DNA of 64,000 nucleotides from Variovorax gracilis (GTDB lineage Bacteria > Pseudomonadota > Gammaproteobacteria > Burkholderiales > Burkholderiaceae_C), in NCBI RefSeq assembly GCF_030317115.1, contig NZ_JASZYF010000025.1, positions 20,813 to 84,812 of the forward strand, written 5' to 3'. Positions 25,917 through 36,445 of the stretch are shown here, piece by piece. Numbering within the stretch: the first letter of the stretch is position 1; every line of letters begins with the position of its first letter. Under the pieces are notes generated by a model that saw nothing but the letters and a program-made list of their open reading frames with translations, searched no databases and was not told the DNA's origin. The translations under genes and the position numbers were made by a program.

Positions 25917-26750
25917 TCATTCATCCCATGCAACGAGCCGCAGCGGCGATTCCCACAGCAGCTTGCGGCGATCGGCCTCGTCGGGAAAGAGTTGCTTGAT
26001 CAAGCTGAGCTGCAGGCCGTAGTCGATGCGTTCGGTCGCGCGAAGGTAGGGCCAGTCCGAACCCCACACGCAGCGATCGAGCGTGAACGCATCGGCCAGC
26101 GCGTGCACGAACGGCCACACATCCTCATGCGGATGCGCCTTCTGCGAGAACTTCGCAAGACCCGACAGCTTGACGTAGGCGCGCCCCGAACGCCCCAATT
26201 CCAGCAGCGCGCGGAAGCCCGGCTGATGCAGGCCCGCATCGGGATGCGGCTTGCCGCAATGGTCGATCACCAGGCGCACATCGGAGCCATCGAGCAGTGG
26301 CAGCAACGCGGGGAGCTGGTCCCGCTCGACCTGCACCTGCAGCAGAAGATCCAGCTCACCCAGCTTGCGGAGCAGCTCGCCGGCGGGCAGGTAGTAGTCC
26401 ACGCCGAGAAAGGACGGATTGAACGCGACACCGACGATGCCTTGCGCCTTCAGGTCCGCCAGTGCATCGAGCGCGATGCCGTTGTCCACCACGGCGATGC
26501 CCTTGAAGCGTCCCTGGCTGCGCGCAATCGCATCGAGCAGGCACCGGTTGTCCGTGCCGTAGCCGGAATTGGGCCCCACCACCAGCGCGCGGCGCACGCC
26601 GTAGGCATCCATCACCGCCAAGAACAGATCGGCAGACCCCGACTCCTGGCCGCTCGGGCGATAGTGCGTGTCCGCCCCATAGGGAAACCGCACGGGGTCG
26701 AAGATGTGATTGTGGCAATCGATCTTGGGTTCTTCGAAGATGGTCGTCAT
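25917..26750 (-). CDS. Amidohydrolase 2 family protein
   Basis: This 277-residue TIM-barrel metal-dependent hydrolase (PF04909 type) has the N-terminal DCHNHIFDP metal motif. VIDHCGKP, the conserved VKLSGL and GSDWPY follow. The family includes 2-pyrone-4,6-dicarboxylate lactonase and related enzymes acting on cyclic dicarboxylates or lactones. The exact substrate is not evident. ATG 26750 is chosen, since the upstream extension is in the divergent promoter region shared with the response regulator at 26884. Confidence 0.86.
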   Translation of the reverse strand: MTTIFEEPKIDCHNHIFDPVRFPYGADTHYRPSGQESGSADLFLAVMDAYGVRRALVVGPNSGYGTDNRCLLDAIARSQGRFKGIAVVDNGIALDALADLKAQGIVGVAFNPSFLGVDYYLPAGELLRKLGELDLLLQVQVERDQLPALLPLLDGSDVRLVIDHCGKPHPDAGLHQPGFRALLELGRSGRAYVKLSGLAKFSQKAHPHEDVWPFVHALADAFTLDRCVWGSDWPYLRATERIDYGLQLSLIKQLFPDEADRRKLLWESPLRLVAWDE

Positions 26751-26883
26751 GGGCGTTCGGGTGAGTCGTGCCGTGTCGGGCCTACCACGGCTGCCGGTGG
26801 CTCGCAATCGGCCATGGGTCTGAGACACGAGTTCGTATGATGCACCCGGCGGCAACGAGGCCGCGGGACCGAGCGAACCGAAC

Positions 26884-27555
26884 ATGACACTTTCCAAGGA
26901 TGGTGCTTCCGGCCACCAGGACGCAGAGACACCCGTCATCCGCGTGGTCGATGACGACAGCGCGTTCCGGCGTGCAGTGTGCGACCAGTTGATGACGGCC
27001 GGCCACAGCGTCCGGGACTACGGCTCCATCGGCGAGCTCCTCCGGCAGGGCATCGGCGACGAACCCGGCTGCCTGATCCTCGACCTCCACATGCCGGGTC
27101 CCGACTGGCTCGACCTCCAGGACGTGGTCACACGCAGCGTCGAGCCCTTGCCGGTCATCGTGCTCACGGCCAAGGCCAGCGCCCACGACACCTTGCGCGC
27201 CATGAAGGCCGGGGCCGCGGACTTCTTCCTCAAGCCGGTCGATCAGGAGACGCTCGTCGGCGCGGTGACGAATGCGCTGACCAACCATCTGTCGCGTCGC
27301 CGCATGCTGCAGCAGGTCGCGGCGCTGAAGGCGCGCTACGCGACGCTCACGCCGCGCGAGCGCCAGGTCGCGGCCATGGTCGTCGCGGGCGCTTTCAACA
27401 AGGAGATCGGCGCGGCGCTCGGCACCGCCGAGCGCACGGTGAAACTGCATCGCGCCAACGCGATGGAAAAGATGGGTGCGCGCTCACTGCCGGATCTGGT
27501 GCGTGCGTTCGGCGAACTGGACTCGAGCCCTTCGGGGCGTGCCGCCTGCGGTTGA
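26884..27555 (+). CDS. FixJ-family response regulator
   Basis: This 223-residue regulator has a receiver domain with phospho-acceptor Asp67 (LILDLHMPG), Thr in VIVLTAKAS and Lys in FLKPVD. A LuxR-type DNA-binding domain follows (LTPREREVAAM has the variant LTPRERQVAAMVV; later AERTVKLHRA). It has no kinase with a matching FixL motif next to it. The closest kinase is the large hybrid encoded 111 bases downstream, which is a candidate partner. It is divergent from the amidohydrolase gene. Confidence 0.92.
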   Translation: MTLSKDGASGHQDAETPVIRVVDDDSAFRRAVCDQLMTAGHSVRDYGSIGELLRQGIGDEPGCLILDLHMPGPDWLDLQDVVTRSVEPLPVIVLTAKASAHDTLRAMKAGAADFFLKPVDQETLVGAVTNALTNHLSRRRMLQQVAALKARYATLTPRERQVAAMVVAGAFNKEIGAALGTAERTVKLHRANAMEKMGARSLPDLVRAFGELDSSPSGRAACG

Positions 27556-27666
27556 ATTCGGGACGCGGCCCGGCCGTCCGCAGGTTCGCGGCCTTATCCG
27601 ACAGGGAAGCGGTCCGCGCTCTGGCAGTCTCTGGGGCTTTTGCCTCCTTGGACGACAGACTGCTTC

Positions 27667-30600
27667 ATGAACACTCCCGCCGCGATCGATCCCGAGGACT
27701 TTCAACGCCTGCTCAGCCGCAACCTGAAGCTCCCGCTCGCCGGCGGGGTCATCGGCGCCGTGGTCTTCGTCGCGCTCATCGTGTACCTGCTGTCGGTGAT
27801 CGGCTGGGTCGAGCACACCGACCGCGTGACGCGCGCCGCGAGCGAGGTCCAGCGCCGCAGCATCGATCTCGAAACCGGCATGCGCGGCTTCCTGATCACG
27901 GGTGACGAGAGCTTCCTGGAGCCCTACGAAAGCAACCTGCCGAAAATCAGGAACGACCTGGGCGCGCTCAAGACGCTGGTGGCAGACAACCGGGCGCAGG
28001 TCGACCGGGTGGACCGCATCGCCGCGCTGCAGGAGACGTGGAACCAGTTCGCGCGCGAGATGATCGACCTGCGCCGCAGCGGCGGCGACTACCAGCAGCC
28101 GGTGCGCCTCGGCCGCGGCAAGCGGCTCACCGACGAGATGCGCGCCGAGTACGGCGCCTTCAGCAACACCGAGCAGAACCTGCGCTTCGAGCGCAACAAC
28201 GAAGCCAACCGCACCAGCATGGCGATCGTCGCGCTGTTCGTGCTTTTCACGCTGATCACCACCGGCCTGCTGGCCTACTTCGGCAGGCGGCAACTGATGC
28301 GCCTGTCCGAAAGCTATGACAACGTTCTCCAGGAGCAGGCGACCCATGCCGGCACGCTGCAGCGGCAGGCCTGGCTGCGCAGCGCGCAGACCGAGCTGAC
28401 CGGGGAACTGGTGGGCGAGCTCAACGCGCAGGAAATGGGCCGTAAGGTGCTCACCTTCTTCTCCCGCCACGTCGGCAGCCCGGTGGGCGCGCTGTACGTG
28501 CGCGAGCGCCACGGCGCGTTGCGCCGGGTCGCGAGCTATGGCTTTTCGAGCGAGGCCGAAGCCTCGCCGCAGGTCTTCGCGCCGACCGAAGGCCTGGTGG
28601 GGCAGGCCGCCGCCGAGAAGCGCCGCATGCTCATCGAGCCGGTCGACACCGACTATCTCAAGGTCAACTCGGGTCTCGGGGAGATGTTGCCGGCGGCCGC
28701 CCTGCTCCTGCCCGTGGTGAACGACGGCATCGTCAATGGCGTCGTCGAACTCGGCCTCCTGAAGGCGCCGGGCGAGGAAGCGAACCAGTTGCTCGACCTG
28801 GTCGCCGGCAACATCGGCAGCTCGATCGCCGCGGTGCGCTACCGGGAGCAGTTGCAGGACGCCCTGGCCGAGACCCAGCAGCTCAACGAAGAATTGCAAG
28901 TGCAGCAGGAAGAGCTGCGCACCGCCAACGAGGAGCTGGAAGAGCAGTCGCGCGCACTGCGCGTGTCGCAGGCCACGCTGGAGAACCAGCAGGCCGAGCT
29001 GGAGCAGACCAACAGCCAGCTCTCGGAGCGCACCGAGGCGCTGGACCTGCGCAATGCCGCCTTGCGGCGCGCGCAGCGCGACCTCGAGGAGCGGGCCGAC
29101 GAGCTGCAGCGCGCAAGCCGCTACAAGTCGGAATTTCTCGCGAACATGTCGCACGAACTGCGCACGCCGCTCAACAGCGCGCTGATCCTCGCCAAGCTGC
29201 TGGGCGACAACCCGCAGGGCAACCTCAGCGCCGAGCAGGTGAAGTTCGCGGAGTCCATCTACGCGTCGGGCAACGACCTGCTGGTGCTGATCAACGACAT
29301 CCTCGACATCGCGAAGGTCGAGGCCGGCAAGCTGGAAGTGGTGGCGGAGGAGGTTGCGACGGAGAAGCTGGCCCACAGCCTGCAGATGATGTTCACGCCG
29401 CTGTCCGGGCAGAAGGGGCTGGAGTTCCGGCTCGACCTCCGGCCCGACGTGCCTGCCACGCTGGTCACCGACCGGCAGAGGGTCGAGCAGATCCTGAAGA
29501 ACCTGCTGTCGAACGCGCTCAAGTTCACGGACCACGGCGAGGTGGCGCTCACCGTGTCCGGCCTGCCCGGCGGCGGCGCGGCCTTCGCGGTCAGCGACAC
29601 CGGCATCGGCATCGCCGACGACCAGCAGGAGGTGATCTTCGAAGCCTTCCGCCAGGCCGATGGCACGACCAGCCGCCGCTACGGCGGCACCGGGCTGGGC
29701 CTGTCGATCTCGCGTGATCTGACCCAACTGCTCGGCGGAAGGCTGGCCGTGCGCAGCGATCCCGGCGCCGGCAGCACCTTCACGCTGGAGTTGCCGGCGC
29801 GCGCGCCGCAGGCCGGTGAGCAGCCGGCAGAGGCGGGCGCCAGGGCGACACCGCCGGCCCCGCGTGCGCAAGCCGGCGTGCCGCCGGCGCCGCCCGCGCC
29901 CGCCACGCCGGCAGTCCCGGCCCCGCAGTTCGCCGACGACCGCTCGCTGCCGCCCGACCAGACCCGCCGCGTGCTCGTGATCGAGGACGAGCCGCAGTTC
30001 GCCCACATCCTCTACGACCTCGCGCACGAACTCGGCTACCGCTGCCTGGTCGCGCACGGCGCCGCCGATGGCTTCAGCCTCGCGACGCAGTTCCTGCCCG
30101 ATGCGATCCTGCTCGACATGCGCCTGCCCGACAGCCCCGGCCTCGGCGTGCTGCAGCGGCTGAAGGACGATCCGCAGACGCGCCACATTCCGGTCCACGT
30201 CGTCTCCGCGCAGGACAGCTCCGAAGCCGCGCTGCACATGGGCGCGATCGGCTATGCACTCAAGCCCACGTCGCGCGACCAGTTGATGGAGGTGTTCCGC
30301 AAGTTCGAGGACAAGCTCACGCAGAAGCTCAAGGCCGTGCTGCTGGTGGAGGACGATGCGCTGCAGCGCGAAAGCGTGGTCAAGCTGATCGGCGACGACG
30401 ACGTGGTCATCACCGCCGTCGAATCGGGCGAGGAAGCGCTGGAGCTGCTGCGCACGCGCGTCTTCGACTGCATGATCACCGACCTGCGGCTGCCCGACAT
30501 GCAGGGCGCCGAACTGCTCAAGCGCATGGCGACGGAGGAGATCGTCTCGTTCCCGCCCGTCATCGTCTACACCGGCCGCAATCTCACGCGCGACGAAGAG

Positions 30601-31146
30601 GCCGAGTTGCTGCGCTATTCGCGCTCGATCATCATCAAGGGGGCGCGCTCGCCCGAGCGACTGCTGGACGAAGTGACGCTGTTCCTGCACAAGGTCGAGG
30701 CCGACCTGTCGAGCGAGCGCCGGAGCATGCTGAAGACCGCGCGCGGACGCGACCGCGTCTTCGAGGGCCGCCGCATCCTGCTGGTGGACGACGACGTACG
30801 CAACATCTTCGCGCTCACCAGCGCGCTGGAGCAGCGCGGCGCCACCGTCGAGATCGGCCGCAACGGCCGCGAGGCGCTGGAGAAGCTCGACCAGGTGCGC
30901 GACATCGACCTCGTGCTGATGGACGTGATGATGCCGGAGATGGATGGCCTCGAAGCCACGCGCCGCCTTCGCCAGGACCCGCGCTTCGGCAAGCTGCCGG
31001 TGATCGCGGTCACTGCCAAGGCCATGAAGGACGACCAGGAGCAATGCCTGGCCGCGGGCGCCAACGACTACCTCGCCAAGCCGGTCGACCTCGACCGCCT
31101 GTTCTCGCTGCTGCGGGTGTGGATGCCCAAGATGGAGCGGCTGTGA
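27667..31146 (+). CDS. Large hybrid histidine kinase: CHASE3-GAF-HisKA-HATPase-3 receivers
   Basis: This 1159-residue membrane kinase is anchored by two segments (about 17-40 and 178-200) around a CHASE3 sensor domain. A GAF domain (about 250-400), a long coiled coil and HisKA with His496 (NMSHELRTPL) follow. Next come an HATPase (GIGIADDQ; YGGTGLGLS), a Pro/Ala-rich linker and three receivers with Asp817, Asp939 and Asp1086. The middle receiver has an unusual end (IIIKGARSPERLL). Similar proteins with CheR and CheB next door are common in Burkholderiales. The 3' end overlaps cheR. Confidence 0.94.
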   Translation: MNTPAAIDPEDFQRLLSRNLKLPLAGGVIGAVVFVALIVYLLSVIGWVEHTDRVTRAASEVQRRSIDLETGMRGFLITGDESFLEPYESNLPKIRNDLGALKTLVADNRAQVDRVDRIAALQETWNQFAREMIDLRRSGGDYQQPVRLGRGKRLTDEMRAEYGAFSNTEQNLRFERNNEANRTSMAIVALFVLFTLITTGLLAYFGRRQLMRLSESYDNVLQEQATHAGTLQRQAWLRSAQTELTGELVGELNAQEMGRKVLTFFSRHVGSPVGALYVRERHGALRRVASYGFSSEAEASPQVFAPTEGLVGQAAAEKRRMLIEPVDTDYLKVNSGLGEMLPAAALLLPVVNDGIVNGVVELGLLKAPGEEANQLLDLVAGNIGSSIAAVRYREQLQDALAETQQLNEELQVQQEELRTANEELEEQSRALRVSQATLENQQAELEQTNSQLSERTEALDLRNAALRRAQRDLEERADELQRASRYKSEFLANMSHELRTPLNSALILAKLLGDNPQGNLSAEQVKFAESIYASGNDLLVLINDILDIAKVEAGKLEVVAEEVATEKLAHSLQMMFTPLSGQKGLEFRLDLRPDVPATLVTDRQRVEQILKNLLSNALKFTDHGEVALTVSGLPGGGAAFAVSDTGIGIADDQQEVIFEAFRQADGTTSRRYGGTGLGLSISRDLTQLLGGRLAVRSDPGAGSTFTLELPARAPQAGEQPAEAGARATPPAPRAQAGVPPAPPAPATPAVPAPQFADDRSLPPDQTRRVLVIEDEPQFAHILYDLAHELGYRCLVAHGAADGFSLATQFLPDAILLDMRLPDSPGLGVLQRLKDDPQTRHIPVHVVSAQDSSEAALHMGAIGYALKPTSRDQLMEVFRKFEDKLTQKLKAVLLVEDDALQRESVVKLIGDDDVVITAVESGEEALELLRTRVFDCMITDLRLPDMQGAELLKRMATEEIVSFPPVIVYTGRNLTRDEEAELLRYSRSIIIKGARSPERLLDEVTLFLHKVEADLSSERRSMLKTARGRDRVFEGRRILLVDDDVRNIFALTSALEQRGATVEIGRNGREALEKLDQVRDIDLVLMDVMMPEMDGLEATRRLRQDPRFGKLPVIAVTAKAMKDDQEQCLAAGANDYLAKPVDLDRLFSLLRVWMPKMERL

Positions 31147-31994
31147 ATCCCGGCGCCCCGCCTCCGCCGCTGCATCCGCCGAGCGACACGGACATCGAGC
31201 TGCGCCTGCTGATGGAGGCGATCTACCTCAAGTACAGCTACGACTTCCGCAACTACACCGGCGCCTCGCAGAAGCGGCGCGTGCTCTATGCGCTCGGGCA
31301 ACTGGGGCTGCCGAGCATCTCGGCGCTGCAGGACAAGGTGCTGCGCGAGCCGGCGATGTTCACGCGGCTGCTGCAGTTCCTCACGATCCCGGTGAGCGAG
31401 ATGTTCCGCGACCCGGGCTACTTCCTGGAACTGCGCCGGCAGGTCGTGCCCATGCTGCACACCTATCCGTCGCTCAAGGTCTGGGTGGCGGGCTGCAGCA
31501 CGGGCGAGGAGGTCTTCTCGCTCGCGATCCTGCTGCGCGAGGAAGGCCTGCTGGAGCGCACGCAGATCTATGCGACCGACATCAATCCCTCGTCGCTGGA
31601 GAAGGCGCGGCTGGGCATCTTTCCGCTGGAGTCGATCAGGCACTACACGGCGAACTACCAGCGTGCGGGCGGCCTGCGGGCCTTCTCCGACTACTACACC
31701 GCGGCCTACGACGCTGCGCGCTTCGACCCATCGCTGTGCGTGGACGTGATCTTTGCCGACCACAGCCTCGCGACCGACGCGGTTTTCGCGGAAACGCAGC
31801 TTGTGTCCTGCCGCAATGTGCTCATCTATTTCAACCGGCAGTTGCAGGACCGGGCGCTGGGGCTGTTCCATGAGTCGCTGTGCCATCGCGGCTTCCTGGG
31901 GCTCGGCGCGAAGGAGAGCATCGATTTTTCGAGCTACGCCGATCGCTTCGAGGTGCTGTCGCGCGGTGAGCGCATTTTCAGGAAGGTGACATGA
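31143..31994 (+). CDS. CheR-type protein methyltransferase, stand-alone
   Basis: This 283-residue S-adenosylmethionine-dependent glutamate methyltransferase of the CheR family has an N-terminal helical domain (YDFRNYTGASQKRR) and the methyltransferase core (VWVAGCSTGEEVFSLAI; YATDINPSSLEKA; CRNVLIYF). It starts at GTG 31143, which overlaps the stop of the kinase gene. No chemoreceptor, CheA or CheW gene lies nearby. The target is therefore more likely the hybrid kinase or a stress-signalling partner than a chemotaxis receptor. That is an inference. Confidence 0.93.
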   Translation: MNPGAPPPPLHPPSDTDIELRLLMEAIYLKYSYDFRNYTGASQKRRVLYALGQLGLPSISALQDKVLREPAMFTRLLQFLTIPVSEMFRDPGYFLELRRQVVPMLHTYPSLKVWVAGCSTGEEVFSLAILLREEGLLERTQIYATDINPSSLEKARLGIFPLESIRHYTANYQRAGGLRAFSDYYTAAYDAARFDPSLCVDVIFADHSLATDAVFAETQLVSCRNVLIYFNRQLQDRALGLFHESLCHRGFLGLGAKESIDFSSYADRFEVLSRGERIFRKVT

Positions 31995-32582
31995 AGCAGT
32001 TTCCCGGCATGGCGCGGCGGCAGGTACTGGCGGTCGTGATCGGCGCGTCCGCCGGCGGCGTCGACGCCCTGATCGCCTTGCTCGGCGACCTGCCCGCGCA
32101 GTGGCGGCTTCCGGTGGTGGTGGTCATCCACCTGCCCGAGACCCACGAGAGCCGGCTGGCGGAAGTCTTCAGGCACCGGCTGCCGATCCCCGTGTTCGAA
32201 GCCGAGGACAAGGCGCCGGTCCAGGCCGGCACGCTGTACTTCGCGCCGCCGGGCTACCACCTGTCGATCGAGCGCGATCTGTGCTTCTCGCTGAGCTGCG
32301 AGCCGCCGGTGCTGTATTCGCGCCCCGCGATCGACGTGCTGATGAGTTCGGCCGCCGACGCGTTCGGGCCTTCGCTCGCGGGCGTCCTGCTGACGGGCGC
32401 CAACGACGACGGCGCCGAAGGCCTGCTGCGCATCCACCAGGCGGGCGGCCTGACCATCGTGCAGGACCCGACCGAGGCCGAGATTCCCACCATGCCGAAC
32501 GCCGCGCTCGGCGCCCATTCCCCTGACCACGTACTGCCCCTGCGCGACATTCGCGCGCTCCTTCTGCAACTGGACTCCGCCC

Positions 32583-32593
<11 letters not shown>
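31991..32593 (+). CDS. CheB-type protein-glutamate methylesterase, catalytic domain only
   Basis: This 200-residue stand-alone CheB catalytic domain has active residues Ser20 (GASAGGVDAL), His47 (VVIHLPE) and Asp139/140 (LTGANDDGAEG). The receiver domain that controls classical CheB is absent. Regulation may come from the receivers encoded by neighbouring genes. It overlaps cheR by four bases and the next kinase gene by eleven, so the group is one operon. It is expected to reverse the methylation made by the upstream CheR. Confidence 0.93.
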
Positions 32594-33788
<1,195 letters not shown>

Positions 33789-33884
33789 CGTGGGGCCAGT
33801 GCTCGCAGGGTGCGACCGTGTCCTACATCGGGCATGCGGGATGCAGTCCGATACTCTGAAAATTTGGTTCAGGGAGATTTGGAA

Positions 33885-34241
33885 GTGAACGTTCTGATCG
33901 TTGACGACAACGAGGCCGCGGCGGATCTGCTGCAGGAGCTCCTCGTGCTGCAGGACCACACGGCGCGCTGTACCTACACCGGTCAGCAGGCCCTGGATGT
34001 TGCCGCGGGCGAAGTCTTCGATGCTGCACTCGTGGACCTCACGCTGCCGGACTTCCCGGGCACCGAAGTGGCGCGGCAACTTCGCGCCAGCGCACGGGGC
34101 GAACCGCCGCTGCTGGTGGCGATCTCGGGCTACTCGGCGGAGGACGCCAGCGGCGGCGCCGGACTGTTCGACCACCACCTGCAAAAGCCGATCGACTTCG
34201 AAGTCCTCGAACGCATCCTGACGCGGGCCGCTGCCCGATGA
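33885..34241 (+). CDS. Single-domain response regulator
   Basis: This 118-residue CheY-like receiver has an acidic pocket (IVDDNEAAA), phospho-acceptor Asp51 (ALVDLTLPD), Ser in AISGYSA and Lys in LQKPIDF, all intact. The start is GTG 33885. It is a likely phosphate shuttle or sink for the kinases upstream. Ninety-six bases separate it from the previous gene. A GTCCTACATCGG motif sits in that gap, so it may also have its own promoter. It overlaps the next gene by four bases. Confidence 0.88.
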   Translation: MNVLIVDDNEAAADLLQELLVLQDHTARCTYTGQQALDVAAGEVFDAALVDLTLPDFPGTEVARQLRASARGEPPLLVAISGYSAEDASGGAGLFDHHLQKPIDFEVLERILTRAAAR

Positions 34242-34930
34242 AGGCTTCACCCGGCGCGCGCAGTTGGATGGCGGCCGGCGTGCGGCACGAGTTGCTGACG
34301 CGTGCGCTGCCGGCGTTGCGGCATGACATGGCCGCGCCGGTGTCGGTCATCCGCATGGGCATCCTGCTGCTGAAGCGCCAGGTGACTGCCGCTGAGAATC
34401 CCGATGCGCCGGCGTGGGCGGAGCGGGTCGCGATGATCGAAAACCAGGTCAATGCCCTCGCCAGCGGCGTTCGCTCGCTGCGCGACTGGGAACTCGCCAC
34501 GCACGACGACGGCATCACCCGCAGCGCGCTCGTCGCGCAGTGCACGGGGCTGATGCGCGTGGCCTTCGATCTGAACGGCGTCGCACTCCACGTCGGCGAA
34601 GACCTGTCGCCCGAGGAGGGAGAGCCGAACTTTCCGGCGGCGGCGGCCTTGCGCTACATGTTCCTCGGCGCGCTGGGCTACCTGCACGATTGCGTGCCGA
34701 ATGTGGGCGCGATCGATGTCGAGGCGCAGGGCGCGGACGGGTTGCGCTTCTCGGCCACGCCGGGCGAGCCGTCGGCGGCCGATCCGGTGGCCGGCGCGCA
34801 CCGGGCGCCACGCGCGTTGGCGATCGATGCCATCGCGCTGCAGTCGCTGGCCGACGGACTGGGCTATGAGGTCGCGGTCGAGCCCCAGGCCGTGCGCTTC
34901 GCGCTGGTGGCGGGGCAGGCGTCCGCCTGA
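34238..34930 (+). CDS. Histidine kinase-like protein lacking visible ATPase motifs
   Basis: This 230-residue protein has an N-terminal helical segment like a HisKA dimerisation domain (ALRHDMAAPVSVIRMG), where His would be the phosphate site. The C-terminal part has the size of an HATPase domain, but I cannot find N, G1 or G2 boxes. That layout resembles histidine phosphotransfer proteins derived from kinases, such as ChpT. Its start overlaps the single receiver gene (ATGA), which suggests that the two proteins work together. Confidence 0.6.
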   Translation: MKASPGARSWMAAGVRHELLTRALPALRHDMAAPVSVIRMGILLLKRQVTAAENPDAPAWAERVAMIENQVNALASGVRSLRDWELATHDDGITRSALVAQCTGLMRVAFDLNGVALHVGEDLSPEEGEPNFPAAAALRYMFLGALGYLHDCVPNVGAIDVEAQGADGLRFSATPGEPSAADPVAGAHRAPRALAIDAIALQSLADGLGYEVAVEPQAVRFALVAGQASA

Positions 34931-34945
34931 GGTCTTGCCGGGTTC

Positions 34946-35143
34946 CTATTTGCCCGGCACTGTCGCCGTGGACGCGACCGTGCGGCCTTCGCATTCGGCC
35001 ACCGTGCGGATGCTCTGCTCCACGCTGCCCGTCATCTTTTCGTTGAGGTGACTCCAGCCCCGGTACATCGGCACCACGACCAGCCAGCCGATGCCGATCA
35101 CGCCGCCGAGCGCGCCCATGTACTGCCAGTGCATCGGTTCCAT
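34946..35143 (-). CDS. Small membrane protein, 65 residues
   Basis: This hypothetical protein has one hydrophobic span near its N-terminus (YMGALGGVIGIGWLVVVP) and a soluble tail (HLNEKMTGSVEQSIRTVAE). The start at 35143 has GAGGCGG about 8 bases upstream on the minus strand. It converges with the signalling operon, 15 bases from its end. I do not recognise the family. Confidence 0.55.
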   Translation of the reverse strand: MEPMHWQYMGALGGVIGIGWLVVVPMYRGWSHLNEKMTGSVEQSIRTVAECEGRTVASTATVPGK

Positions 35144-35346
35144 TTGTCCGCCTCGTCCTTCCTGTGCGCTGCGTCCGCCGTTCCAAAAGATGTGGAATCC
35201 TAGCAACGGCTGCTGGTCCGGACACCCCCCTTTTTGGGGATAAAGGTACATCTTGATACATAAATGATCCGTTTAGGCTACATTTCGGCCGAGAAATTTC
35301 GGGCGGCTGTCGCTCGGATGTCACACAACGAAATGCGAGGGCTTGA

Positions 35347-36435
35347 ATGAAGGATCTGAAGAGGGCCTTGGTGGCCGCGGTTTTGATGGCTGGCCTGGCG
35401 GGTTGTGGCGGCGGCGGCGGAGGGGGCGGCAGCGCCCTGCCGCCGGTGTCCGGTGGCGGCAGCGACGTGAAGCCTGCGCCGGACGCCCGAAATGGCGACT
35501 TCAAGTTCTTCGCCGCCAACGGCACCCGCCAATCGCTCAAGATCGACTTCGACCAGCTCACCTACACCGTGACGGACAACGCCGGCGGATCGAGCTCGGG
35601 CACGCTGGACAAGCCCGCGGCGCCGACGGCCCGCTATGGCGTCCGGAGCGGCCGAATCACCACGCAGGCGAACACGTCCGGGCTGTTCGCCTTCAATGAC
35701 ACGGTCGTCGGCTCAGTGCCGCTGGCGGTGCCGAACTCGAACCCGGTGAGCTACGCCCCGTACCCCTTCATCGCCTCGCGCGCTCTCGTGACCGCGCAGG
35801 CGAACCTGGACGGCGTGTACAACCGCTTCCGTGTCGATTCGACGCCCACAGGACGCGACTCCTTCATCGGCCAGGTCCGCATTTCCGGCGGCGGCACGAC
35901 GATGACGCAATGCGTGGACAGCGGGATCTACCGCGTGGAGAAGTGCCCCGTTGCATCCGTCAGCGTCAGCGCGATCACCGCCGACGCCGAGGCCGGCATG
36001 TGGAACCTGACCGGCTCGGACGGCACCTTCCAGGGCCGGTTCGCGATCGGCCGCGTCGAGGGCGAGAACGTGTACCTTTCGGCAGGCTCGTCGCCGAACT
36101 CCGTCGCGGGCACCTGGGTCTTCTCGATCGGCTTTCCCGAAGCGTCGAGCTGGAGCGCATTCAAGGGGGTCGGCGGATCGACGGGCGGCACCATGGACAC
36201 CGTCGTCGCTTCTGCGACGAGCTTCTCGATCACGTCGACGACCCCGGAGACCGGCACCCAGACCTCGGCGGACTTCGCGCTGCATGACATGGGCGCGATC
36301 GGCCCGCTCGGCATGCGCGGTTCCGCCGGCCCCGGCGGCTTCTTCTTCATGCGCATGGGCAAGCTCGAAGCCATGGTCGGCGCCCGAGGCAACGTGAACA
36401 CCGCCGGCTTCCTTCACCTCGGCGTGGTGAACTGA
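35347..36435 (+). CDS. Poly-glycine lipoprotein, hypothetical
   Basis: This 362-residue exported lipoprotein has a signal peptide and lipobox (MAGLAGC, Cys20), followed at once by eight glycines. That is a common tether in Burkholderiales surface lipoproteins. The body is rich in Ser, Thr and Gly with beta-strand character (YLSAGSSPNSVAGTWVFS) and has no domain I can name. A 203-base AT-richer spacer upstream, with a TTGATA box at 35253, probably holds its promoter. It converges on the hybrid kinase gene with a 10-base gap. Confidence 0.8.
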   Translation: MKDLKRALVAAVLMAGLAGCGGGGGGGGSALPPVSGGGSDVKPAPDARNGDFKFFAANGTRQSLKIDFDQLTYTVTDNAGGSSSGTLDKPAAPTARYGVRSGRITTQANTSGLFAFNDTVVGSVPLAVPNSNPVSYAPYPFIASRALVTAQANLDGVYNRFRVDSTPTGRDSFIGQVRISGGGTTMTQCVDSGIYRVEKCPVASVSVSAITADAEAGMWNLTGSDGTFQGRFAIGRVEGENVYLSAGSSPNSVAGTWVFSIGFPEASSWSAFKGVGGSTGGTMDTVVASATSFSITSTTPETGTQTSADFALHDMGAIGPLGMRGSAGPGGFFFMRMGKLEAMVGARGNVNTAGFLHLGVVN

Positions 36436-36445
36436 AGACGCCCCT

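Noticed and set aside
27484..31044. 1186-residue open frame on the minus strand
   Set aside because: It is the antisense shadow of the hybrid kinase gene. High GC content leaves reverse frames open, and the product is a low-complexity His/Arg/Gln-rich sequence with no motifs.
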